8,187 bases of DNA from Hydrogenophaga sp. (GCA_011390855.1 JAABRN010000501.1:1-8187), one strand, 5' to 3'. Counted from the first letter of the stretch, positions 1 to 5,757 are shown. Numbers and translations: made by a program. The notes: generated from the sequence alone by a model not told the origin.

Positions 1-229
1 CAAACGAGCGACCGGTGTCGTGATGGTCGTAGCGGATCACACGACAACCGCCCTTCACCAGCCCCTGCACAAACCCCGGCGGCCAGACCAGCCCCGGGTT
101 CATCGCCCCCATGATCAGCAACACCGGAAGGCCATCGAGCGGGCCAGCGGCCTCGCTCCAGAGCAAGCCCTCACCCGGTACGCTCACGGTGCGGTTTTCC
201 CAGGTCAAAGAATCGATATGGTCGGTCAT
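1..229 (-). CDS. Alpha/beta hydrolase, N-terminal part (cut by window edge)
   Basis: Reading leftward from the ATG at 229-227 gives 76 residues with no stop before the edge. The segment has the look of an alpha/beta hydrolase fold N-terminus. A first strand (GLLWSEAAGP) is followed by a hydrophobic strand and oxyanion-loop region (LPVLLIMGAMNPGLVWP), and then by RYDHHDTGRS, very close to the R-Y-D-x-R-D-x-G-x-S signature of the RdmC/aclacinomycin-esterase-like hydrolases. The nucleophile and the remaining catalytic residues lie outside the window, so substrate and reaction cannot be given. No other ATG lies in frame just upstream, which supports this start, although no clear Shine-Dalgarno is visible. 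A terminator-like hairpin at 254-275 separates it from the YceI operon, so it is probably transcribed independently. The fold is fairly sure; the function is open. Confidence 0.75.
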   Translation of the reverse strand, partial: MTDHIDSLTWENRTVSVPGEGLLWSEAAGPLDGLPVLLIMGAMNPGLVWPPGFVQGLVKGGCRVIRYDHHDTGRSF

Positions 230-253
230 GCCGTGTTTGTACCAGCACCATGC

Positions 254-275
254 AAAAGACCCGCGCGGAGCGGGC
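254..275 (-). terminator. Terminator-like hairpin between the YceI operon and the hydrolase
   Basis: On the minus strand GCCCGC (275-270) pairs with GCGGGT (264-259), closing on one G-U, around a five-base loop. A short T-rich tract (CTTTT, 258-254) follows. This is the form of a weak intrinsic terminator for transcripts arriving from the YceI genes. The T tract is short, so termination may be partial. Confidence 0.45.
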
Positions 276-317
276 CTGATGAAGGGGAGAGGAGCGAGGA
301 AGAAAAACGCAGACGCC

Positions 318-447
318 TCCGGCGCGAAGTGCCTTGATTCCAGGGGCAGCAAGGGACGGCGCCGCCGGCCCAAGATGCCGTCCCCCTTCCCAGCGCCGAA
401 GGCGCGCCAGAGAAGGGGGGAAGCCGCGTCAGCGGCGCAGGGGGGAG
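318..447 (-). repeat. ~130-bp dispersed repeat, copy A, after the YceI gene
   Basis: This stretch matches 5549-5677 in inverted orientation over its whole length, with about ten differences and one single-base indel by eye. Read in the direction of the upstream gene, both copies begin within a few bases of, or about 25 bases after, a stop codon: the YceI gene here and the class II aldolase homologue in copy B. Internal structure is kept. An 8-bp perfect stem pairs GGGACGGC (353-360) with GCCGTCCC (377-384) around a 16-base loop, and a smaller stem pairs GCCGC with GCGGC around 423-436. The position suggests a 3'-end or termination-associated element. It has no coding capacity I would trust. 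Confidence 0.8.
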
Positions 448-448
448 A

Positions 449-1021
449 TCACTGCTTCACGGCTTCGACCTGCAGCACCAAGCGAACATTCTTCGGAAAA
501 CCCCAGTCCACGCCGTAGTTCACACCAAAGGCCGTGCGGTCGATGGTGGCTTCGAAGTCGCCGCCGCAGACTTCCCGCTTGAGCATGGGGCTCTCGAAGC
601 AGTTGAACTGGTTGGCTTTCAGGGTCACCGGCTGGGTTTTGCCCAACAGGGTGAGCTGGCCGCTGACTTCGCTGACCTTGTCACCGTTGAAGCTGAACTT
701 GTCGGACACGAAACGTGCCTTGGGATGCGCTGCGGCGTTGAGGATGTCGGCGCTGGTGAGATGCTTGTCGAAAGCGGGCGTGCCGGTGTTCACCGAAGCC
801 ACGTCAAAGCTGATGTCGACTTTGCCGGTCTTGGCCGCGCGGTCGAATTGAACCGTGCCTTCTTTCTTGTCAAAGCGACCGCGGTTCATGCTGGCGCCGA
901 AATGGCCAATCTCGAAAGTGGCGAAGGTGTGGGTCGGGTCGATCGCGTAGTCGGCTGCGTGAACGCCGGTGGACAGGGTGGCGGCAGCAGCAGCTGCCAG
1001 CAGGGTCAGGGATTTGCGCAT
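449..1021 (-). CDS. YceI family periplasmic protein, cysteine-containing type
   Basis: A 190-residue secreted protein with a typical Sec signal peptide (MRKS, then an Ala-rich hydrophobic core, likely cut after VHA at residue 22). The mature part starts with ADYAIDPTHTFATFEIGHFG, the classic YceI opening, and carries the family's later DRTAFGVNYG and PKNVRLVLQVEA segments. YceI proteins form a lipocalin-like barrel that binds an isoprenoid chain, as known for E. coli YceI and Thermus TT1927b; the ligand here is inferred. Two cysteines, C141 and C152, sit in the NCFESPMLKREVCGGD segment common to one YceI subgroup and could form a periplasmic disulfide. An AGGAG lies eight bases before the ATG. 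It is the last gene of the cytochrome b561-YceI-YceI run, 50 bases after its paralogue. Length is normal for the family. Confidence 0.92.
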   Translation of the reverse strand: MRKSLTLLAAAAAATLSTGVHAADYAIDPTHTFATFEIGHFGASMNRGRFDKKEGTVQFDRAAKTGKVDISFDVASVNTGTPAFDKHLTSADILNAAAHPKARFVSDKFSFNGDKVSEVSGQLTLLGKTQPVTLKANQFNCFESPMLKREVCGGDFEATIDRTAFGVNYGVDWGFPKNVRLVLQVEAVKQ

Positions 1022-1071
1022 GAAGAGAACTCCTAGGGTCGGGTTGTATGGAGGAACAGGGGAAAAACGGA

Positions 1072-1644
1072 TCAGAGCTTGGGCACGCCGGTCAGCGCGA
1101 TCTTGAACTTCACTTGCACTTCATCGGCCACCATGGAAGTGTCGGACCACTCCTTTTCGCCGATGCGGAAAGTCAGTCGCCGGATCGGGAAGGCACCAGT
1201 AGCGGTGGTGGTGGCACCGTTCTGCGCCAGCGTCACAGGCACGACCACGTCGCTGCTCACGCCTTTGATGGACATCTTGCCGGCGACCTCGAACCTGGTG
1301 GTGTCGATGCGCTTGATGCTGCTGGAGGTGAAAGTCGCCTTGGGGAAGGCAGCAATGTTGAACCAGGTGGCCTTGGGCAGCTCGGCGTTGACTTCGCGGC
1401 CAACGTCGGCGCTGCCTGTGTCAACCGTGAACACGATGCTGCTGGTCGCCAGCTTGGCCGGGTCGAAGGCCACTTGGGCGGTGAAGGTCTTGAATGTGCC
1501 CTCCACTGGCACGCCCATCTGGCGGCTCACAAACTGGATTTCGCTCTGGGCAGGCACCAGCTGCTGCTGGGCCTGTATGGTCAGCGGCAAAAGACTGGCG
1601 CCCGCCACGGCGGCGGTGAGCAGGGCACGGGTAGAGAAATGCAT
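1072..1644 (-). CDS. YceI family periplasmic protein, second paralogue
   Basis: A 190-residue YceI-like protein beginning MHFSTRALLT, with a signal peptide probably cut after IQA at residue 25. The mature chain runs from QQQLVPAQSEIQFVSRQ through the central KATWFNIAAFPKATFTSSSI segment, which corresponds to the F/P-x-A-x-F region of YceI proteins, to the C-terminal VQVKFKIALTGVPKL strand. It has no cysteine, unlike the neighbouring YceI, and the two are clearly diverged rather than a recent duplication. The reading frame stays open upstream to 1986, but that part overlaps the cytochrome gene and has no signal peptide, so the start at 1644 is chosen. A purine-rich AAGAAG precedes it by four bases. 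It lies 41 bases after the cytochrome b561 stop and is probably co-transcribed. Role inferred: periplasmic binding of a quinone-like or isoprenoid lipid. Confidence 0.9.
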   Translation of the reverse strand: MHFSTRALLTAAVAGASLLPLTIQAQQQLVPAQSEIQFVSRQMGVPVEGTFKTFTAQVAFDPAKLATSSIVFTVDTGSADVGREVNAELPKATWFNIAAFPKATFTSSSIKRIDTTRFEVAGKMSIKGVSSDVVVPVTLAQNGATTTATGAFPIRRLTFRIGEKEWSDTSMVADEVQVKFKIALTGVPKL

Positions 1645-1685
1645 GGGGCTTCTTTCGAAAAGAGAATCTGGAAATCTGCCGGGGC

Positions 1686-2243
1686 TCAACGTTTGCCCCA
1701 GGCCATCCGGCCGAGCAATCCGTCGCGGTCGATGAAATGGTGCTTGAGCGCGCCAGCCACATGCAGCAGCACCAGTCCCGCCATGGCAAAGGCGGCGTAC
1801 TTGTGGAGTGGCTTGAGCACGTCTGCAAGGTCTGGACTCACCGGCACGAAGTCGGGAAGAGGCAGCACACCAAACACCACAATGGGGAATCCCGCCGCGG
1901 AACTGAAGGCCCAGCCCAGCAATGGCACCGCAAAGAACAAGGCGTACAGCCCACCGTGGGTGGCGTGGTGGGCCCAGCGTTGCCAAGCAGGCATGCCTTT
2001 TTCAATGGCCGCAGGCAGCGCAGGAGGACGATGGGTCAACCGCCACATCAGACGGACGAACGAGAGTGTGAGCACCGATATGCCAGCCCACTTGTGCCAG
2101 TTGTAGAACTGCAGCTTCTGGGGCGAGAAAGGCAGACCCTCCATGTACAGCCCCAGCACAAACATCCCCACCAACGCCAAGGCAAGCAGCCAGTGCAAGG
2201 CCACAGACAAGGGGTGATAACGGGGAGAGGCATTCGTTGACAT
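1686..2243 (-). CDS. Cytochrome b561 family di-haem membrane protein
   Basis: A 185-residue protein with four hydrophobic helices, roughly residues 12-34, 46-68, 95-117 and 147-167. The histidines line up with the haem-b ligands of E. coli CybB: H17 (VALHW), H50 (NWHKWAG), H147 (LHKYA) and H161 (LLHVAGALKHH). Family members sit in the inner membrane and move electrons between quinols and periplasmic or cytoplasmic partners; the partner here is not shown by the sequence. It is the first gene of the minus-strand operon and is followed by two YceI genes, as yceJ precedes yceI in E. coli. The ATG at 2243 has no recognisable Shine-Dalgarno. A TACACT hexamer (2255-2250) sits so close to it that a leaderless or very short-leader transcript is possible. 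Confidence 0.93.
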   Translation of the reverse strand: MSTNASPRYHPLSVALHWLLALALVGMFVLGLYMEGLPFSPQKLQFYNWHKWAGISVLTLSFVRLMWRLTHRPPALPAAIEKGMPAWQRWAHHATHGGLYALFFAVPLLGWAFSSAAGFPIVVFGVLPLPDFVPVSPDLADVLKPLHKYAAFAMAGLVLLHVAGALKHHFIDRDGLLGRMAWGKR

Positions 2244-2375
2244 GGGCGCAGTGTAGAGAGGGCAAAGCCCCTGAACGGTGAAAGGGCTTGAAGCCTCTAT
2301 TCAAAAAAATCGAATGAACTAAGCCGTTCAGTTCGAATCCGGTCTGCACTGGCGCTGCCATCTTCCGCTCCTACA
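2244..2375. promoter_or_regulatory. Divergent promoter region, cytochrome b561 operon / Crp-Fnr gene
   Basis: This gap between divergent genes is AT-richer than its surroundings around 2297-2340. It contains three dyads. GGGC-AAA-GCCC lies at 2260-2270. GGCTT-G-AAGCC lies at 2285-2295. A longer imperfect one at 2310-2336 has arms TCGAATGAAC and GTTCAGTTCGA, with one extra base in the right arm, around a six-base centre. Minus-35 boxes are not convincing on either strand. The minus-10-like hexamers are TACACT (minus, 2255-2250) and TACAAT (plus, 2372-2377). The dyads are candidate operators shared by both genes; no regulator can be assigned to them. Confidence 0.5.
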
Positions 2376-3038
2376 ATGGGTCGCATGTCTGTCATGCCCG
2401 CTTCCCAGTTGCTGTCGCTCTACCCCGCGATGGGGTCGTTGGCTGGCCTGCTCCCCAGCCTGCCCGTGATGCGCTGTCCAGCCGGCACACCGCTGTTTCG
2501 CGAGAACGAAGTCTGCCAGGGCTTCCCTCTGGTGATGGAGGGTGAGGTGCGGGTTTCGCGCAGCGCAGCCAACGGCCGCGAGCTGGAACTCTACCGGGTG
2601 CAGCCGGGTGAAATGTGCCTGGTCTCATCGGCGGGCCTGTTTGCTGATCAACTGCTCAGCGCACGCGGCGTGACGACCCTGGAAACCGCTCTGGTGCTGC
2701 TGCCGCCAAAGGACTTCCAGACCGGCATGGCCGACCCGGTGTTTCGCGGCTACGTGCTGGGGCTGTTCGCCCAGCGCATGACCGATCTCACCTCGCTCAT
2801 CGAGGCCGTGGCCTTTCAACGCCTGGACAGCCGCCTCGCCGCTGCCCTGCTGGGCCATGGTCCGCAACGCCTCACCACCCACCAGGCCCTGGCAGACGAA
2901 CTGGGCACGGTGCGCGAGATCGTCACCCGGTTGCTGCACCGCTTCGAGCGCGATGGCCTGATCGAGCTCTCGCGCGAGTGCATCACCGTGCGCAACAGCG
3001 CCGCCCTGCGGGAACTCGCGGCCCTGCAGCCTCGCTGA
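2376..3038 (+). CDS. Crp/Fnr family transcriptional regulator
   Basis: A 220-residue protein with the Crp/Fnr layout. The N-terminal cyclic-nucleotide-binding-like barrel spans about residues 25-115 (FRENEVCQGFPLVMEGEVRV, then RELELYRVQPGEMCLVS). A long dimerisation helix follows (about 118-150). The C-terminal winged helix has THQALADELGTVREIVTRLL at 168-187 and a wing ending ECITVRN. The recognition helix carries R180, E181 and R185 in the R-E-x-x-x-R spacing that E. coli CRP uses for the TGTGA half-site; it is not the E-x-x-S-R pattern of FNR. No N-terminal FNR-type four-cysteine cluster is present; cysteines are at 34, 47, 81 and 202. The barrel does not show the full cAMP-binding signature, so the effector is unknown. 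ATGs at 2376, 2385 and 2394 are all possible starts and none has a clear ribosome binding site. The DUF2892 gene follows on the same strand. Confidence 0.88.
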   Translation: MGRMSVMPASQLLSLYPAMGSLAGLLPSLPVMRCPAGTPLFRENEVCQGFPLVMEGEVRVSRSAANGRELELYRVQPGEMCLVSSAGLFADQLLSARGVTTLETALVLLPPKDFQTGMADPVFRGYVLGLFAQRMTDLTSLIEAVAFQRLDSRLAAALLGHGPQRLTTHQALADELGTVREIVTRLLHRFERDGLIELSRECITVRNSAALRELAALQPR

Positions 3039-3079
3039 ACGAGGCACCAGCTTCGCGCTCAGCCAGGGGGGTGTCGATT

Positions 3080-3095
3080 GGTGACCTCGGTCACA
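3080..3095. promoter_or_regulatory. CRP-like palindromic operator
   Basis: GTGACC-TC-GGTCAC at 3081-3094 is a perfect 14-bp palindrome. With its flanks it reads G-GTGA-N6-TCAC-A, one base away from the CRP consensus TGTGA-N6-TCACA. It lies between the Crp/Fnr gene and the DUF2892 gene, about 100 bases upstream of the latter's start. The upstream regulator has CRP-type specificity residues, so it is the natural candidate to bind here. Binding is inferred. Confidence 0.55.
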
Positions 3096-3129
3096 GACCT
3101 GGCGATCGATGCGCGCTCCAATGGAGACA

Positions 3130-3167
3130 CCACACACCGTGTGGGCCATTCCGGCATCGCCGGAATG
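3130..3167. repeat. Two adjacent perfect dyads upstream of the DUF2892 gene
   Basis: The first dyad, 3130-3144, has six-base arms CCACAC and GTGTGG with a three-base centre. The second, 3147-3167, has nine-base arms CATTCCGGC and GCCGGAATG around ATC. Their centres are 20 bases apart, about two helical turns. The second ends 14 bases before the GGAG ribosome binding site. They could be protein-binding sites or, if transcribed, a tight hairpin in the 5' leader. There is no T tract behind the second dyad, so it is not a normal terminator. Confidence 0.6.
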
Positions 3168-3191
3168 CATCTCAGACAACGGAGCATTCTC

Positions 3192-3383
3192 ATGACCAAA
3201 AACGTCGGCGGTATCGACCGCATCCTGCGCATCACCATCGGCATCGCCCTGATTGCCGCAGCCGCCACCGGCACGCTGGGACTGTGGGCCTATGTGGGCG
3301 TGGTGCCTTTGCTCACCGGCCTGATGGGCTGGTGCCCCCCCTATGCGCTCCTGGGGTTCAATACCTGCTCGATGAAAAAATAG
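3192..3383 (+). CDS. DUF2892 (YgaP-like transmembrane) small membrane protein
   Basis: A 63-residue protein beginning MTKNVGGIDRILRI, with two closely spaced hydrophobic segments (about residues 12-31 and 33-46). It ends with the family's conserved tail G-W-C-P-P-Y-A-L-L-G-x-N-T-C, with cysteines at C48 and C59. This is the DUF2892 domain, the same type of membrane segment that anchors the rhodanese YgaP in E. coli; here it is free-standing. Proteins of this kind are often found next to Crp/Fnr regulators and sulfur-handling genes, but no sulfur gene is visible in this window, so a role is not claimed. The frame is open upstream to 3078, but GGAG at 3181-3184, seven bases before this ATG, fixes the start. 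Control by the upstream regulator through the palindrome at 3080-3095 is plausible. Confidence 0.88.
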   Translation: MTKNVGGIDRILRITIGIALIAAAATGTLGLWAYVGVVPLLTGLMGWCPPYALLGFNTCSMKK

Positions 3384-3390
3384 GTCCTCA

Positions 3391-3407
3391 AGGCCGTTGA
3401 CCGGCCT
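3391..3407 (+). terminator. Terminator-like hairpin after the DUF2892 gene
   Basis: AGGCCG and CGGCCT pair around a five-base loop (TTGAC), starting eight bases after the DUF2892 stop. The bases that follow (GCCTGTTCG) are not a proper T tract, and an alternative pairing CCGGCC (3401-3406) with GGCCGG (3419-3424) competes. It may mark the transcript end but would be a weak intrinsic terminator. Confidence 0.3.
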
Positions 3408-3505
3408 GCCTGTTCGTCGGCCGGACGCACCGTGCGAAAGCGCATGGTACCGGTGCCCGGCATGTCATCGGCGCGACTGTGGAACCAGCCGCGCGAGACC
3501 TACAG

Positions 3506-3534
3506 TGGCCACAGAGCACAGATTCTGGCCACAG
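3506..3534 (+). repeat. Tandem TGGCCACAG motif before the binding-protein gene
   Basis: TGGCCACAG occurs at 3506-3514 and again at 3526-3534, exactly 20 bases apart (two helical turns). Each copy contains the palindrome TGGCCA. The second copy ends just before the AGGAG ribosome binding site of the next gene. The spacing suits paired protein-binding sites, but a nine-base match can also arise by chance. Confidence 0.35.
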
Positions 3535-3548
3535 CAGGAGACAACCCG

Positions 3549-4712
3549 ATGGCAAACAAGTCCCCCCATTCGCAGCGGGGTCGGTCGACGATGCTCGTCG
3601 ATCGACGCAGGCTGCTGGGCGCAGGCGCCGCCTTGGCAGCGTTTGGCCTGCCCACACTTGCGCACAGCCAGAGCGGCCCCATCCGCATCGGCCAGAGCGC
3701 GCCCCTGAGCGGACCCGTGGCAGGCGCCTTCCAGGGCCCACTGGCCGGGCAGAAGCTGGCCTTTGATACCGCGAACCAGCGAGGCGGCATTGGGGGACGC
3801 CCGGTGGAGCTGGTGCTGCTGGATGACGGCTACGACACCGCGCGCATGGTGGAAAACGTGAAGCTGCTGGTGGAGCGCGACAAGGTGGTCGCACTCACTG
3901 GCCTGGGCAGCACCGCCGGTGTTGCCGCCGTATTGCCTTACCTGGCGCAGACGCGCATGCCCCTTGTGGGTAGCTGGACCGGCGCCCACGTGCTGCGGCT
4001 GCGCCCACACCCCACCTTCTTCACCTCACAGGCCAGCTTCAAGGACGAGGTCGAACACTCGCTGCGCACGCTGGCCACCATCCACATGGACACGGTGGGC
4101 GTGGCCTACCAGGACAATGCTTTTGGCGAACTGATGATGCCAGTGGTGGAAGGCGCAGCGAAGGAACTGGGCGTGAACCTGGTGGCCCGAGCGCCACTGG
4201 CGGTCGACGGCAGCAACGCAGCCGAAGCCGCCAAGACCCTGGCAGCCGCCAAACCGAAGGCGGTGCTGATGATTGCGGTCGGGCCTTCGGTGGCGGGTTT
4301 TGTGATCGCTGCCAAGACCAGCCTGAACGTGCCTGTGTACACACTCTCTGTGGCGGCCAGTTCGGTCGCACCCCTGGGCACAGAAGCGCGCGGCCTGGCC
4401 ATGACGCAGATCGTGCCTTCACCCTGGCGCAAGGTCGATGCCATGGCGCGAGAATTCAACGAACTGGCCGAAGCCGCCAATGTGGCGGTGAACTACAGCA
4501 GCTATGGCGGCTACCTGGGTGCGCAGTTTGTGCTTGAAGCACTTCGGCGGGCCGGCCCAAGAATCACCCCCGACGGCATCATCCAGGCCATCCAGGGCAT
4601 CCGCAACTGGTCACTTGGTGGCAATATGCTGACCTTCGGTCCTGATCGTCACCATGGCAGCGCCTGGGCCGAGATCACCATCGTCGACGCCAACGGCCGC
4701 TTCAGGCGCTGA
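3549..4712 (+). CDS. ABC transporter substrate-binding protein (LivJ/Peripla_BP_6 type), Tat-type signal
   Basis: A 387-residue periplasmic binding protein of the branched-chain-amino-acid type. The N-terminus holds a twin-arginine-like signal (VDRRRLLGAGAAL, R19-R21, then a hydrophobic stretch), probably cut near A-H-S at residue 40. The mature chain opens with PIRIGQSAPLSGPVAG, the usual first strand and ligand loop. It continues with AFDTANQRGGIGGRPVELVLLDD and the DKVVALTGLGSTAG hinge-side loop typical of Peripla_BP_6 domains. Such proteins deliver amino acids, amides, aromatic acids or other small ligands to a LIV-type permease; the ligand cannot be read from sequence. No permease or ATPase gene is nearby. 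The frame is open up to 3432, but AGGAG at 3536-3540, eight bases before the ATG at 3549, supports this start. The class II aldolase homologue begins 39 bases after the stop and is probably co-transcribed. Confidence 0.9.
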   Translation: MANKSPHSQRGRSTMLVDRRRLLGAGAALAAFGLPTLAHSQSGPIRIGQSAPLSGPVAGAFQGPLAGQKLAFDTANQRGGIGGRPVELVLLDDGYDTARMVENVKLLVERDKVVALTGLGSTAGVAAVLPYLAQTRMPLVGSWTGAHVLRLRPHPTFFTSQASFKDEVEHSLRTLATIHMDTVGVAYQDNAFGELMMPVVEGAAKELGVNLVARAPLAVDGSNAAEAAKTLAAAKPKAVLMIAVGPSVAGFVIAAKTSLNVPVYTLSVAASSVAPLGTEARGLAMTQIVPSPWRKVDAMAREFNELAEAANVAVNYSSYGGYLGAQFVLEALRRAGPRITPDGIIQAIQGIRNWSLGGNMLTFGPDRHHGSAWAEITIVDANGRFRR

Positions 4713-4751
4713 GCGCAACTGTCCTAACGCAAACCTTTCGAAGACCCTGCC

Positions 4752-5522
4752 ATGCACATCCCGTCACTCAAGGAAATCGTCAGCGCCGAAGAATGGGCGC
4801 TGCGCTGCGACCTGGCCGCCTGCTACCGCCTGGTGGCCGCCTATGGCTGGAGCGATCTGGTCTTCACCCACATCAGCGCCAAACTGCCTGAGAACGTCAC
4901 CGGTGGCGAGCACCAGTTCCTCATCAACCCCTACGGCCTGATGTTCGACGAGATCACCGCGAGCAGCCTGGTCAAGGTCGACATGGCCTGCAACAAGCTG
5001 CACGACTCGCCTTTCCCGGTGAACCCGGCCGGCTTCGTGATCCACAGCGCGGTGCACGAAGCCCGGCCAGAAGCCGGCTGCGTGCTGCACACCCACACCC
5101 GTGCCGGCGTGGGCGTGAGCGCGCAGAAGGCCGGCATTCTGCCCATCAGCCAGCAAAGCACCTTCGTGCTGTCTTCGCTGGCGTACCACGACTACGAAGG
5201 CGTGGCCTTCCGCCCCGAGGAAAAGCCGCGCCTGCAGGCCGATCTGGGCCAAGCCAATTACCTGGTGCTGCGCAACCACGGCCTGCTCACCGTGGGCCGC
5301 ACCATTGCCGATGCGTTTCTCTCCATGTACACCTTCGAGAACACCTGCCGCATCCAGATCGACGCGCTCGCTGGCGGCACCGAACTCACGCAGGTGGACC
5401 CGAAGATATTGAATGGCATGGCCGACGTGATGCGCGTGGCCACCGCTGGCCAGGGCGCGCAACTGGCGTGGCCGGCACTGCTGCGCAAGGTGGAAAAGCT
5501 GGGGGCTGGCTACGCCAGTTGA
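4752..5522 (+). CDS. Class II aldolase/adducin family protein
   Basis: A 256-residue protein covering the whole aldolase II/adducin head domain. Early landmarks are YGWSDLVFTHISAKLP (the family's G-x-x-D/G-x-x-x-x-H-x-S region) and FLINPYGLMFDEITASSLVKVD. The zinc-binding histidines are present: H113 and H115 (VLHTHT) and H176 (RNHGLL). The catalytic glutamate of fuculose-1-phosphate aldolase (E73), expected four residues before H98, appears to be G94 in NPAGFVIHSAVHEARPE. This pattern is common in the adducin-like bacterial branch, whose reactions are mostly unknown, so calling it an aldolase would be unsafe. The ATG at 4752 is preceded by only a weak GAAG. It sits 39 bases behind the binding-protein gene, suggesting uptake and processing of one compound (inferred). 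Repeat copy B starts 27 bases after its stop. Confidence 0.9.
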   Translation: MHIPSLKEIVSAEEWALRCDLAACYRLVAAYGWSDLVFTHISAKLPENVTGGEHQFLINPYGLMFDEITASSLVKVDMACNKLHDSPFPVNPAGFVIHSAVHEARPEAGCVLHTHTRAGVGVSAQKAGILPISQQSTFVLSSLAYHDYEGVAFRPEEKPRLQADLGQANYLVLRNHGLLTVGRTIADAFLSMYTFENTCRIQIDALAGGTELTQVDPKILNGMADVMRVATAGQGAQLAWPALLRKVEKLGAGYAS

Positions 5523-5548
5523 CACCGCCCTGCGCCGCGTACTCTGAG

Positions 5549-5677
5549 CTCCCCCCTGCGCCGCTGACGCGGCTTCCCCCCTCTCTGGCGCGCCTTCAGC
5601 GCTTGGAGGGGGGACGGCATCTTGGGCCGGCGGAGCCGTCCCTTGCTGCCCCCGGAGTGAAGGCCTTTCGCGCCGGA
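5549..5677 (+). repeat. ~130-bp dispersed repeat, copy B, after the class II aldolase homologue
   Basis: This is the inverted partner of 318-447, about nine bases in ten identical. The 8-bp stem is kept: GGGACGGC at 5611-5618 pairs with GCCGTCCC at 5635-5642, again around a 16-base loop. GCCGC-TGAC-GCGGC (about 5560-5573) forms the second stem. The element has the same orientation relative to the gene it follows as copy A has to its own, pointing to a role at transcript 3' ends or to target-site preference of a mobile repeat. The bases between the aldolase stop and the element hold nothing else I can identify. Confidence 0.8.
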
Positions 5678-5683
5678 GATCCT

Positions 5684-5711
5684 GCGCCACTGATGCACTT
5701 GCATCTGGCGC
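5684..5711. repeat. Bulged 12-bp hairpin downstream of repeat B
   Basis: GCGCCA (5684-5689) pairs with TGGCGC (5706-5711), and GATGCA (5692-5697) pairs with TGCATC (5700-5705). A two-base CT bulge on the left and a two-base apex complete a nearly continuous stem. No T tract follows on either strand. It may be a second transcript-end structure or another short dispersed element. It fills part of the 323-base gene-free stretch between the aldolase homologue and the kinase-like gene. Confidence 0.5.
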
Positions 5712-5757
5712 GGCTTCGAGCAGGGGTGATCAATCCTCTCACGCCATGATCAGCATT

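Noticed and set aside
111..518. Open frame across repeat copy A, sharing Arg-rich peptides with the frame at 5510-5704
   Set aside because: The shared peptides come from translating the same DNA repeat. The start and end fall in unrelated sequence, so this is a repeat signature, not a protein family.
1645..1986. N-terminal extension of the second YceI protein
   Set aside because: It overlaps the cytochrome b561 gene out of frame and removes the signal peptide from the N-terminus. The start at 1644 gives a normal-length secreted protein.
1048..2106. 352-codon plus-strand open frame opposite the YceI and cytochrome b561 genes
   Set aside because: It is antisense to three well-recognised genes and its His/Gly/Arg-rich product resembles no family. 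GC-rich codon use leaves such shadow frames open.
3432..3548. 39-residue N-terminal extension of the substrate-binding protein
   Set aside because: It would place extra sequence before the Tat-like signal, and the AGGAG at 3536-3540 lies correctly for the ATG at 3549.
4764..5690. 308-codon minus-strand open frame opposite the class II aldolase homologue
   Set aside because: It is antisense to a clear gene and its N-terminal part is a translation of repeat copy B.
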